Origin: Oscillatoria sp. SIO1A7
GTDB lineage: Bacteria; Cyanobacteriota; Cyanobacteriia; Cyanobacteriales; Laspinemataceae
Direction: 5' to 3'
DNA length: 64,000 nt
Assembly (NCBI GenBank): GCA_010672965.1
Contig: JAAHFN010000025.1
Coordinates: forward strand, 1-64,000
Positions 25,201 to 32,201 of the stretch are shown in pieces. Within the stretch, counting starts at the first letter, position 1. Each line of letters opens with the position of its first letter. The translations under genes and the position numbers were made by a program. A model generated the notes under the pieces. It ran no database searches. It was not told where the DNA came from and was given only the letters and a program-made list of their open reading frames with translations.

Positions 25201-26872
25201 ACCCCCCACACCCCTAAAACTCCTTTACGGCCGGGCAGGGGGTTGGTGGGCCAATGTTCTCTCGGTATTCCTGCTGGTCAGTCTAACTCTGCATTCTTTC
25301 CTGGTTTATTGGGAATGGCTGCAACCCTCGATTCCTGTCATAGCTGCGATCGCGATCGTAGGAATATCTATTATCTATCGCCATTGGCCGGTTCCCAGCA
25401 ATATCGCCATTTACAGTTTGGGTTGGTGCTTGGAACTGCTAGCTGCAGAAAGCCTGGGCTTTTTTAGTAAATCTCTGCTTAGCTTGGCGATCGCCAATAT
25501 TGTCTTGGGATTGCTAGCGCAACTATTAGGAGATTGGTGGCAAAAAACCAGAACTATAACCAAAAGCCAGCGAGTCGCCCTAGATGTAATGCCTTTGCTA
25601 TATGGAGCTTTAGGAGCCAGCCTCCGTTGGGGCACATTTACCAATTGGACGGGACTCACTACCTTGGGTCTAGCTCTCAGCGCGATCGGCGTAGGTCGCC
25701 GCCGTCCCGAAGGAAAGCCCCTAGTATATTTGGCTTTGATTGGCGTCTGGGCTTGTGGCGCAGAAATAGTCGGCTATCAAGTCTCGTCTTTGGCGATCGG
25801 AGACCAACTTATTGCCCTGGCAGCATTGAGCGCGGGTATAATGTACGCTTATCGGATTTTGACTCCTTGGCTAATCGATTATTTGCAGATTGGCGTTCAA
25901 GAGTTGAAAGTTTGCTCTCACTTGCATTGGCTGGCGGGAAGCGGTCTATTAATAACAGCGATCGCCTATCCCATCGGAGCCAACGATATGCTCGCCATAG
26001 GCACCGGCGCTTTTTTAAGCAATTATGCAATTATGCAAGGACGGCACAATCCCAAACCAGCCCTAGCAGAAACTTGGGTTTATCTGGGTTTGCTCGAAGC
26101 GGCGGCTATTTTGGTATATGTGCTAACGCGATTGCCCGCGAGTCTATTAGATTTAGTAGCTCTCTGGGCAGGAGCTGCCATAACAGTTATCGCCTACTTT
26201 CTCTACTTCCTGCCTTGGGCAAATTGGGGCTGGCTGCTGAGACCTTGGCAGCGATCGGCAATCTTTCTGCCAATAGCAGTTTCCTTCTTAACTGCTACGA
26301 AAGCCAACCCAGTCAGCTTATGTATCGCTGCTGGCTTCTATATTTTCCTGGCCTGGTTCAACCGACAAATCCGCTATACCTATCTCAGTGCCGTCCTTAT
26401 TAACTGGTTGCTCTTGCGCTGGTTTGGGGAATTGGCACTAGAAGATATTTTATGGTTCGTTTCCCCGCCTATTTTTTCGGCTCTCTATGTGGCAGGGGTC
26501 GATCCAGACCTGAAGAAGCCGGAGCAAAAACAGTCCCGCCATTTCCTGCGCATTGTTGCTACTGGGATTTTCTGCGCGATCGTTCTCTTCACCAAGCATT
26601 GGCTCGTCGCCGGTGGAGTCAGTATAGGAGTTATTTTTGCAGGACTGGCTCTGCGAACGCGCGCTTTTCTCTATGTGGGAACCGTTGTTTTTCTGGTTAA
26701 TGCTTTTTATCAGATGGTGATTTTGGTTTTCCGCGATTCTTTGCTGAAATGGATTGTCGGCTTGCTGGTCGGCATCGGCTTTATCTGGATTGCCGCTACT
26801 TTTGAAACCCGCCGGCAACAAGTCGCCGCCCTGCTCCAGCATTGGCTCGGCGAGCTGGAAACTTGGGAATAA
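22295..26872 (+). CDS. Giant DUF2157-like multi-pass membrane protein
   Basis: 1525 residues. A cytoplasmic head ('LEKLDGLLRLGLISEARIEH') resembles the DUF2157-type N-terminus of large cyanobacterial membrane proteins; then 30 or more hydrophobic segments run to the C-terminus 'ALLQHWLGELETWE'. Function unknown. Two hydrophilic loops are made of spacer-type DNA in frame: residues about 625-701 derive from three tandem 66-bp units of the family-B element (22 residues each, starting 'RDLHRNQVPVIQSDSK'), and about residues 952-972 are 'TSPTSPTPPTPPTPPTP'-like, from a 9-bp CACCCCCCA array. Similar repeats are usually confined to intergenic DNA in this genome. The gene is alone on its strand, and no Shine-Dalgarno is evident before the ATG. 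Confidence 0.75.
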   Translation: MFPESDRQIKIELTLSASEPEILEKLDGLLRLGLISEARIEHICRKSLSCPLPEALAEPARPELAKPELAKPALITAGQVTAEPSPQKPLAPAAISARKTSATSKSSPIARGVQSLVGELSVRWLLFLGIFMSIVSSGVLAAAKWEQFPRVGQYLILFAYTCAFWLAYQWGRRQKNLRLTTQTLQVVTLLLVPVNFWAMDGFDLWQSLSGWIAVAIAAPTLTAIMLSSSRNILPSRVQSFHNIALSYLHWGWALPGFPLAASYLGIVGTAAASFFLNKRAKTFRWYSGPVAIAARKQRRGQSLALLYAAGVLLFRGIFVAGVNIAHLGLAIGIAGWLLAWLAQQESFKQAIDAPRRSNEAGLYKKEDLVLKPALAPGLVLLARIGGALLFFGWLISFLEPYGNSSQWDGPWQGLQAIGVSFLALSLLWQNLLRWFRVPDFIAIFFIGLQAWVTLRQVIPPGVRNTAAETGVALAQAADAPFTVYSITLLPYVVIIAGLTDWLYRYGSRQTNKKVNKEINREVAGDSPSKTNFSSRNWENWENSAKKIAADRVAQTGDYLVLGLGIIMTLVGLANPTMRSLNLLASTLILATIAYRRIVFGIGLPLPTAATAGNPNNSSTASSTARDLRRNQVPVIQSDSKTTVRAERDLHRNQVPVIQSDSKTTVRAERDLHRNQVPVIQSDSKTTVRAERSRSPSASSPANSLPFSGYILVYLAHTAELLTVCSVIDRFWPDLNIEAWSLILLAIALVQWTLYLFLERAIEVPELIKDSLGNSSAANRSADAPLVELGWARFLGAIEHSVYFLGVIMAGLSYSLLIEPYSPDPLLYLLWFAVPVALSVLAWQSRSRGALSGWLGAVALILANLIALETVPGRLFGLGLATVLMLVNTRAIRQTLAAAITLGFGLLFSIQLLAWGVFGLPKVSDTGWFIVGTLFLIALVALNKWGTNRDAPAKTSPTSPTPPTPPTPPTPPTPLKLLYGRAGGWWANVLSVFLLVSLTLHSFLVYWEWLQPSIPVIAAIAIVGISIIYRHWPVPSNIAIYSLGWCLELLAAESLGFFSKSLLSLAIANIVLGLLAQLLGDWWQKTRTITKSQRVALDVMPLLYGALGASLRWGTFTNWTGLTTLGLALSAIGVGRRRPEGKPLVYLALIGVWACGAEIVGYQVSSLAIGDQLIALAALSAGIMYAYRILTPWLIDYLQIGVQELKVCSHLHWLAGSGLLITAIAYPIGANDMLAIGTGAFLSNYAIMQGRHNPKPALAETWVYLGLLEAAAILVYVLTRLPASLLDLVALWAGAAITVIAYFLYFLPWANWGWLLRPWQRSAIFLPIAVSFLTATKANPVSLCIAAGFYIFLAWFNRQIRYTYLSAVLINWLLLRWFGELALEDILWFVSPPIFSALYVAGVDPDLKKPEQKQSRHFLRIVATGIFCAIVLFTKHWLVAGGVSIGVIFAGLALRTRAFLYVGTVVFLVNAFYQMVILVFRDSLLKWIVGLLVGIGFIWIAATFETRRQQVAALLQHWLGELETWE
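24168..24365 (+). repeat. Three in-frame 66-bp repeats inside the giant membrane protein
   Basis: Units at 24168-24233, 24234-24299 and 24300-24365. They begin GGGACTTGC(G/A)CAGAAATC and end ACCGTTCGGGCTGAGC, i.e. the left arm of family B. The insertion is bracketed by TGCATCTAGTACAGCTA (24151-24167) and TGCATCTAGTCCAGCTA (24382-24398). Confidence 0.9.
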
Positions 26873-26884
26873 TATAGCAATAAG

Positions 26885-27035
26885 CAGTCAGCAGTCAGCA
26901 GTCAGCTCGATCGCAGCATTGCCGGCTAGTAGGGGCGTAGGCGGAGCCTGCTTAACGAGAGCGCATATGCCATTCGCCCCTACTAGCCCCCCACACCTCC
27001 CACACCTCCCACACCTCCCACACTCCCCCCTCTCC
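26885..27035. repeat. Spacer repeats
   Basis: CAGTCAG repeats (26884-26905), an imperfect hairpin starting TAGTAGGGGCGTAGGCGGAG and ending CGCCCCTACTA (26928-26985), and a CCTCCCACA 9-bp array (26990-27025). Confidence 0.65.
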
Positions 27036-27040
27036 ATCGC

Positions 27041-27523
27041 CTACTGAAGGAAAAATCTACTAATGGCTCGATAAAGATAGCGAACAAGAGAGCCGATTGA
27101 TAAAATCGCGATATCCAAAAATAAAACAAATTCTAATAAGAGCAGCCAAGCCAAATGCCATACTAAAGGAGTTGCCGGTCGAGTTCCACTTATAAAAGCG
27201 GAAAGTAAGATCCAGAAAAAATTAAAGATGGACAAAAAAACGACCCGGACTATGCGATCTTCTCGTTCCCACGGGTCCAATGCCCAGTAGGCGAAGCTCA
27301 GTTCTACTACCATGATGGCAAGCAAGATTATAACCAGAGCTGCATTAGGAGGCTCGTAACTACTAGGGATAAATCCAGTCGGTGGATGACTTTTTTCGTA
27401 AAAATAATCGTAAACGATCGCGAAAGTGAGAATTAGCCACAGGGTGAAAACGCTGTAACTTTGTAAGATTGAGCCGATATTTTTCGCGATTTTAATACAA
27501 ACTATCTTGTAGTAGTCTGTCAA
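27041..27523 (-). CDS. Hypothetical four-helix membrane protein
   Basis: About 160 residues with four or five hydrophobic segments ('VFTLWLILTFAIVYDYF', 'AALVIILLAIMVVELSFAYW', 'VVFLSIFNFFWILLSAFI', 'HLAWLLLLEFVLFLDIAIL'). I do not recognise a family. The start is uncertain: no ATG is available upstream of the first helix. TTG at 27523 begins at 'LTDYYKIVCIKIAKNIG'; another TTG at 27574 would add 17 residues encoded by the GGGCATT heptamer array, which looks artefactual. It is likely an inner-membrane protein. It is convergent with the giant membrane protein gene. Confidence 0.55.
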   Translation of the reverse strand: MTDYYKIVCIKIAKNIGSILQSYSVFTLWLILTFAIVYDYFYEKSHPPTGFIPSSYEPPNAALVIILLAIMVVELSFAYWALDPWEREDRIVRVVFLSIFNFFWILLSAFISGTRPATPLVWHLAWLLLLEFVLFLDIAILSIGSLVRYLYRAISRFFLQ

Positions 27524-27548
27524 GGTAGTTTTGAAAATTTTTCTGATG

Positions 27549-27582
27549 TCCAATGCCCAATGCCCAATGCCCAATGCCCAAT
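27549..27582. repeat. CAATGCC heptamer array
   Basis: Perfect 7-bp repeats at the 5' end of the hypothetical membrane gene; they create an apparent in-frame extension. Confidence 0.85.
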
Positions 27583-27852
27583 TCTGTCTTGACAGAATAG
27601 TAGTTCATATGGGGCACAACATCTATCCCAATATTTTGTCTTTTTTAAGGGCCATAAAAACAGCCGCTATTGCCAAGGTCCTGCAAAAATCGGCAGATAC
27701 CCCAATCCAATCCAAAAAACCGGGTATCTAATCTAATCTAAAGCGCCTACCTTGAACGACCTGTGCGATCGCTCTAGAAATCGCCGATAAAATTTTGGCT
27801 TTGGACACTTTATATAGCCCAAAGCCAAAACCTATTATTCAAAATTACTCAA

Positions 27853-27924
27853 CTCCCCGGGCGGGATTCGAACCTGCGACCAATCGGTTAACAGCCGACC
27901 GCTCTACCACTGAGCTACCGAGGA
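27853..27924 (-). tRNA. tRNA-Asn (GUU)
   Basis: 72 nt. The acceptor stem UCCUCGG pairs with CCGGGGA (one G-U). D-arm GCUCAGUGGUAGAGC, anticodon loop CUGUUAACC with GUU, and T-loop GGTTCGAATCC are all intact. The CCA tail is not encoded. Discriminator base is G. Confidence 0.97.
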
Positions 27925-28374
27925 TTGTTTTCGGTCTGTTTTTTACTCACATTTACTACTATAACCAATGCTTTCAGATTTGTCAAGTCTTTTTTGAAAA
28001 ATTTTCGATCTTTTTTTTTCGTCTAGGTCCCAAGAGGAGCTATGGGGGTGTGGGGAGTAGGGGAAGTGTGGGGGGTGTGGGGGGCGTGGGGGAGCAGGAG
28101 CGTAGTCATTGTCGGGAGTCTGGCAATACACGCATCAAGTTTAGGACAATTAAAAATTGCTCAAGCTAGTAACGGCAATAGGGTTAAAGCTGACCGCTGA
28201 TAGCTGACTGCTTACCGCTATAAAAACAAAAATATCTCCCTTGAGTCCCAAAAAAACACAGAGAGACAGACCGCAATACCTCGCCCAATCTACTGGCGAT
28301 CGACGGCCTTATAAATTATGTTACTCTTGTCTGTTGCTAAATTTTCTGTTGCGAAAACTGATATCCACTCTCGC
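27925..28374. repeat. Spacer between tRNA-Asn and response regulator
   Basis: GTGTGGGG-type low-complexity repeats (28045-28095), the segment shared with 22.16-22.27 kb (28138-28220), and an AT-rich remainder. No gene seen. Confidence 0.6.
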
Positions 28375-28740
28375 TTAATGGGGAAGGAGTTTTTTGACAG
28401 TTCCCAGCAATTCTGTAGGACGAAATGGTTTGGCAATGTAGGCATCGGCCCCTTGTTTCATACCCCAGTAGCGATCGAACTCTTCTGACTTGGCCGAACA
28501 CATAACTACAGGAATCTTCTCAGTTGTCGGGGTACTCTTGATTTGGCGGCAAACCTCATAGCCATTCATTTTGGGCATTACTATGTCCAGAACGACGAGA
28601 TCTGGAGACTGCTCCTGAATTTTCGCAATCGCTTCCTCCCCGTCATTGGCCACAGTTACTTCAAGGCCCTTTCTTTCGAGCAGGTCGGCGATCGCCTTTT
28701 GTTGCGCGAGGCTATCTTCCACTAGCAGAACTTTACTCAT
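28375..28740 (-). CDS. PilH/CheY-like single-domain response regulator
   Basis: 121 residues, one receiver domain and nothing else. The acidic pocket is E8-D9 ('LLVEDS'), phosphoacceptor D52 ('LVVLDIVMPKMNGYEV'), Ser82 switch ('VMCSAK') and K104 ('AYIAKPF'). 'YWGMKQGADAYIAKPFRPTE' (20 residues) is typical of the PilH/PilG branch that controls twitching motility in cyanobacteria, acting with a CheA-like kinase. No chemotaxis genes lie nearby, so the assignment is by sequence alone. An AT-rich upstream region of about 400 bp may hold its promoter. Confidence 0.85.
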   Translation of the reverse strand: MSKVLLVEDSLAQQKAIADLLERKGLEVTVANDGEEAIAKIQEQSPDLVVLDIVMPKMNGYEVCRQIKSTPTTEKIPVVMCSAKSEEFDRYWGMKQGADAYIAKPFRPTELLGTVKKLLPH

Positions 28741-29190
28741 AGGTCCCTACATCTTGGGAGGTTAAAGGTTTTTTTGGAGTTGCATTTAACTTGCATGATT
28801 TGCTAGGGAGGGGTTACTAGGCAGAAAAGATTTATGGATATTGCCTTTAACCTTCCCTATAAAGAAAAGGTAATCGCCATCATAACCTGCTCCCATCTGC
28901 TCTTAACTTGGTATAATTAATTGATTTCTGGCTTGCAAACTAAAAGTATAGTAACTCAAACCCGAAGGGCACCGCCACCGCAGCCGCTCGGAAGTAAATC
29001 TTAACACTAATTTTTGGCACGGGTTATAGTCATAGCTTACCCTATAGCTCTGAAAATCTTATCGCTATCTTTATCGGATATTTGACGACCCCCTGGGAGA
29101 GGACGGGGTAACGGGGGGACCGATAGAGTCAAAAGTCAAAAGTCAAAAGCGAACAGCTGACTTGGGCGCGATCGCTGCCACGGAGAGAGT
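28741..29190. other. Intergenic region upstream of the response regulator
   Basis: Mostly unique sequence with no gene seen. AAAAGTC repeats lie at 29128-29148. A TATAAT-like element (about 28911) exists on the plus strand, but nothing is there for it to drive. Confidence 0.3.
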
Positions 29191-29262
29191 GCTTAACTTG
29201 TCACTTGTCACTTGTCACTTGTCACTTGTCACTTGTCACTTGTTACTTGTTACTTGTCCTCT
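29191..29262. repeat. CACTTGT heptamer array
   Basis: About nine tandem copies of a 7-bp unit (ACTTGTC / ACTTGTT) just past the 3' end of the SUI1-type gene. Confidence 0.9.
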
Positions 29263-29287
29263 GCCCCCTTGCACCGAAAGCTCCCTT

Positions 29288-29662
29288 TCACCCGCCGCTA
29301 ATTTTTGCTTTGTAACCAAGTTGGGTAAGGAACTTAAGGACTTGCTCGCGGCGATCGCCCTGTAATTCTATAGCATCTTCCTTAATTGTCCCTCCAGTCC
29401 CACATTGGGTTTTCAGTTGTTTGAGCAGTTTGGTTAAACTTTCCGGCCCGAGCTGAAAACCGGCAATTACGGTCACGGTTTTACCTTTACGCCCTTTGCG
29501 AGAAGCTTGAATGCGGATATTTTGCTGCTGAGGGGGCAGTTCAGTTACGGGCCGTGCGGTGGCGGCGGAGTTTTCCCTAGCTCCAAATTCTTGATAAACA
29601 ATAGAATTTTTGTTGCTAGAGGAAGAGCGATCGCTCTTGGACTTGCGTTTGCTAGAAGTCAT
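29288..29662 (-). CDS. SUI1/YciH-type translation initiation factor
   Basis: 124 residues. A basic, Ser-rich N-terminal ~55 residues ('SSKRKSKSDRSSSSNKNS') precede a SUI1/eIF1 fold: 'IRIQASRKGRKGKTVTVIAG', 'LGPESLTKLLKQLKTQCGTG', 'DAIELQGDRREQVLKFLTQL' and the end 'GYKAKISGG'. Bacterial YciH binds the 30S subunit and influences start-codon selection under stress; that is family knowledge. Length is normal. It lies in a separate minus-strand unit. Confidence 0.88.
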   Translation of the reverse strand: MTSSKRKSKSDRSSSSNKNSIVYQEFGARENSAATARPVTELPPQQQNIRIQASRKGRKGKTVTVIAGFQLGPESLTKLLKQLKTQCGTGGTIKEDAIELQGDRREQVLKFLTQLGYKAKISGG

Positions 29663-29770
29663 AAGAATTTAAAATAGGGCAAAAGGGCATGGAGCCTCCC
29701 AGAGATGAGATAAGAGCAGTCAGCGTAAGCGCCGAGCGGCGCTTACGGGACTTACGCATATACTCATTTG

Positions 29771-29861
29771 CAGGACTTACGCAGAGACTGCTTATGTAGG
29801 GTGCGCAACAAGCACCAGACTCTATATGTAGTTATCAATCCGACAATTTGCGTAAGTCCTG
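29771..29861. mobile_element. MITE family A copy, 91 bp
   Basis: CAGGACTTACGCA ... TGCGTAAGTCCTG ends; 5-bp duplication ATTTG at 29766-29770 and 29862-29866. Interior differs from the 7.0-kb copy. A stray half-end GGGACTTACGCATA lies just before it. Confidence 0.9.
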
Positions 29862-29875
29862 ATTTGTTCAAAATC

Positions 29876-30043
29876 TCAAGCTAAGAACTCCGGGGCGCTC
29901 GAAATCTCAATAGCCTCTTCAATATAATAATGATAATTGTTAGATTGAATTCCCAGAGAATAGATTAGCGGGCCTGCGATACCGTTAAAGCCTTGGGAGG
30001 GGCGTTGTATAGGTCCATTTATTTTTGAAAACCGCTGTATCAC
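29876..30043 (-). CDS. Possible small protein or gene fragment
   Basis: A 55-codon frame from GTG: 'VIQRFSKINGPIQRPSQGFN', then 'GIAGPLIYSLGIQSNNYHYY', ending 'IEEAIEISSAPEFLA'. Amino-acid usage looks natural and the frame is not repeat-derived, but there is no ATG and the 5' end overlaps a family-C-like terminus (TTTTTGAAAACCGCTGTA). It may be the 3' remnant of a larger gene truncated by an element. Function not recognised. Confidence 0.35.
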   Translation of the reverse strand: MIQRFSKINGPIQRPSQGFNGIAGPLIYSLGIQSNNYHYYIEEAIEISSAPEFLA

Positions 30044-30214
30044 CCGAATGCTACCATTGACGTAGCATCAACAGTGGAAATAAACCAATCATCAATTCAT
30101 GTCTCTACAGACGCCGAATTGGCGATAGGCGACTATGCTTATATTGAGGATTGCGATTTTAGAATTGCCAAGGGTGCCATTGTATTGCACTACAAAGACG
30201 GCGAAGGGACTTGC
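30029..30214 (+). pseudogene. Gene fragment with hexapeptide-like pattern
   Basis: The frame after a TGA at 30026-30028 reads 'HPNATIDVASTVEINQSSIH', then 'VSTDAELAIGDYAYIEDCDF', then 'RIAKGAIVLHYKDGEG', and then runs into repeat DNA. It has a natural composition but no proper start (GTG at 30074 is the only candidate). The spacing of small and hydrophobic residues is faintly like hexapeptide transferases. The 3' part (30215-30340) is spacer-type GC-rich repeat ending in CGAAACGCCCCTACAG. Confidence 0.3.
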
Positions 30215-30441
30215 GGGTTCGTGAGGGCGAATGCCATCTGCCCTCGCCTTGGGCAGGCTCCGCCTTTCATGTCGCGGGGAGCTACGCCTGCGCGCCGTGG
30301 AGCGCATAGCACGAAACGCCCCTACAGCCCCTAAAATTGTCCTAATCAAAATGTGTATTGCTATAAAACTTGGTGCTTCCACAAAACTTAAAGGAGCAGT
30401 CCTCAGAGCGCGCCGGCGTGCCTGCAAAATTTATTAGCTAT

Positions 30442-30478
30442 ATAGGGCTTGCTGAATAAATCGAAAAAATTAGGGTAA
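30442..30478. repeat. IS-like terminus TAGGGCTTGCTGAATAAATC
   Basis: The same motif ('TAGGGCTTGCTG(A/T)ATAAATC') occurs at about 56467-56488. It looks like the end of an insertion sequence that is no longer present. Confidence 0.4.
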
Positions 30479-30705
30479 GAGTTAATGATTCATCTTAAGT
30501 CTTATCTAATGTGAGAAAAAGTGAGGGTTGCGATAGCATAAATAGACAAGACGCAATCGCTTTATGGCTTGCTTGGGTATGGGCTGCAAGAGCCGCTCGT
30601 CCGGTAAAAAAAATGGTAAGGTTAAGAAGACCGGCTCGGCTTTATGCAAAAACGTCCTCTGGCTTTGGGTCTTTTCTCGAATCGAAACAAACACCGGCGC
30701 GTCTT

Positions 30706-31011
30706 TGCAAAACGAATACGGTCATTGAGGATTTTTTTCCAATCGGAAAAGAAGTAATTGTCTGAGAATGGGCAGGGCATTTCACGCTCCAGGAAATCAG
30801 ATCGTAAGCCCAGGAAATTGGCAGCAAGAAGATTTTGGATCTGCTCGAAAAGCTTCACGATAACTTGCCCCGCAAGCTCAAAAAGCTTGACCTCAATAAG
30901 GTCACTCAAGCCAAGGTTAAAGAGTTGCTTTTGCCCCTTGGCCGCGAACGCACTACAGCCCTGGGTGTTAAAATGCTCTATAGGCTCTTGCTAGCGGAAT
31001 TCAAGCGCTAG
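30706..31011 (+). pseudogene. Decayed gene, C-terminal remnant
   Basis: A single reading frame stays protein-like across two stop codons: 'KTNTVIEDFFPIGKEVIV' stop 'EWAGHFTLQEIRS' stop 'AQEIGSKKILDLLEKLHDNL', then 'PRKLKKLDLNKVTQAKVKEL', ending 'LGVKMLYRLLLAEFKR'. The 66 codons after the second stop are rich in Lys/Leu and helical. The '(I/L)EDFFP' motif is reminiscent of C-terminal parts of OLD-family ATPase/nucleases, but this is a guess. It is most simply the 3' end of an inactivated gene whose 5' part is gone. Confidence 0.5.
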
Positions 31012-31098
31012 ATAACTAGGTCCACGCCCCGGTTGGTTTCTAATTCGTTATGATCTGAGATGAAAAATGTAGGCTATCCCGCTCGGGAGCTGCTGCAA

Positions 31099-31959
31099 AT
31101 GAAAACGCCTTTACTTATATTATTGTTAGCCAGTGCGGCGATCGCTCTTCCTGGCTGCACTCCCCCAAAACCGGAGCCAAAAACAACTGCTTCGGCACCA
31201 AACGAAATCGTAACGATAACCCTCTCTGGATCGGGAGGGGGGAGCCAGATTCTCAAAAGTATCGGCAAACCCTTTGCGAGCGATCGCCCGCAAATCCGCC
31301 TGGACTTCTTATCTGGCAGTCGTGCTTTGGGGGGCAGCGGTCTCAGAATGTATCAAGGGCTAAGAGAGGGAGCTTTGGATATTGGCATTGCCCTCAGTCC
31401 GGATATATCTCGCGAACGAGCAGAAGAATTGGAGCTGCTAACTATTGCGGAAGACCCCTTAACTTTTGTTGTCGATCCAAAACTGCCGATAGAACAACTG
31501 ACTTTACAACAATTACAAGATATTTTTGCCGGAAGAATTACATCCTGGCAAGAAGTCGGCGGCCCAGATGCCGCGATCGTGGTGCTGGTTCGCCAAGAAG
31601 ACGAAGGCTCTACGACTATTTTGCGCCAAGTAGTTTTCGGAGAAATTCCCTTTGCCGAATCTGCGACCCTGCTCAACAAAGCAGAGGATATGCGCAAAGC
31701 AGTAACCGATATTCCCAATAGCATTGGTTATATGTCTTATGGGGATTTTGTCATCAACCAAGTCAAAGCCAAAGCGATCGCAGTTGATGGGGCAAGTCCG
31801 GCAGATTATGCCCAAGGAAAATATCCGATTCCCCCTCGAATCCTCGCTATTTCCTACTCGCCGAGCAATCTGCCGAAAGTTAGCTCCTATATAAACTACC
31901 TCAAAAGCGATCGAGCCCGGGAATTGCTGCAAGAAAATGGATTGAAACCCATTGATTAA
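31099..31959 (+). CDS. PstS-like substrate-binding lipoprotein
   Basis: 286 residues from the ATG at 31099, chosen because it begins directly with a lipoprotein signal ('MKTPLLILLLASAAIALPGC', Cys20 lipidated) and has GGGAG 9 bp upstream; a longer frame begins at 31060. The mature protein is a type-II periplasmic binding protein of the PBP-like/PstS group: 'ITLSGSGGGSQILKS', 'YQGLREGALDIGIA', 'LQDIFAGRITSWQEVGGPD', 'VRQEDEGSTTILRQVVFG' and 'NSIGYMSYGD'. These bind phosphate or related oxyanions. No permease or ATPase genes follow; instead a hybrid kinase starts 240 bp later, so a sensory rather than uptake role is possible. Confidence 0.85.
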   Translation: MKTPLLILLLASAAIALPGCTPPKPEPKTTASAPNEIVTITLSGSGGGSQILKSIGKPFASDRPQIRLDFLSGSRALGGSGLRMYQGLREGALDIGIALSPDISRERAEELELLTIAEDPLTFVVDPKLPIEQLTLQQLQDIFAGRITSWQEVGGPDAAIVVLVRQEDEGSTTILRQVVFGEIPFAESATLLNKAEDMRKAVTDIPNSIGYMSYGDFVINQVKAKAIAVDGASPADYAQGKYPIPPRILAISYSPSNLPKVSSYINYLKSDRARELLQENGLKPID

Positions 31960-32024
31960 GCAGGCATCTTGTTCCTATATTCGGAATCGCAGCCAAAAAG
32001 CCTGTTTCTCAAATATTTCTAAAA

Positions 32025-32082
32025 CAGGACTTACGCAAACTGTAGAGATGCTACCAGATATAGAGTCAATGCGTAAGTCCTG
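32025..32082. mobile_element. MITE family A copy, internally deleted (58 bp)
   Basis: CAGGACTTACGCA ... TGCGTAAGTCCTG ends intact; interior shortened; no matching flanking 5-mers. It sits between the PstS-like and kinase genes and could form a hairpin in a shared transcript. Confidence 0.8.
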
Positions 32083-32201
32083 TCAAAGAAACCTGCTTTC
32101 TCTATTGCCAAGAATACAGTAATTGCTATATATACTGAATTTTCTATTGAATTTAACACAGCAAATATAATCTTTTCTGTCCTGCCTGCCGGTGGTTAGC
32201 A

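Noticed and set aside
30622-30909. 95-codon minus-strand frame
   Set aside because: Antisense to the decayed plus-strand gene, which has the more natural protein sequence.
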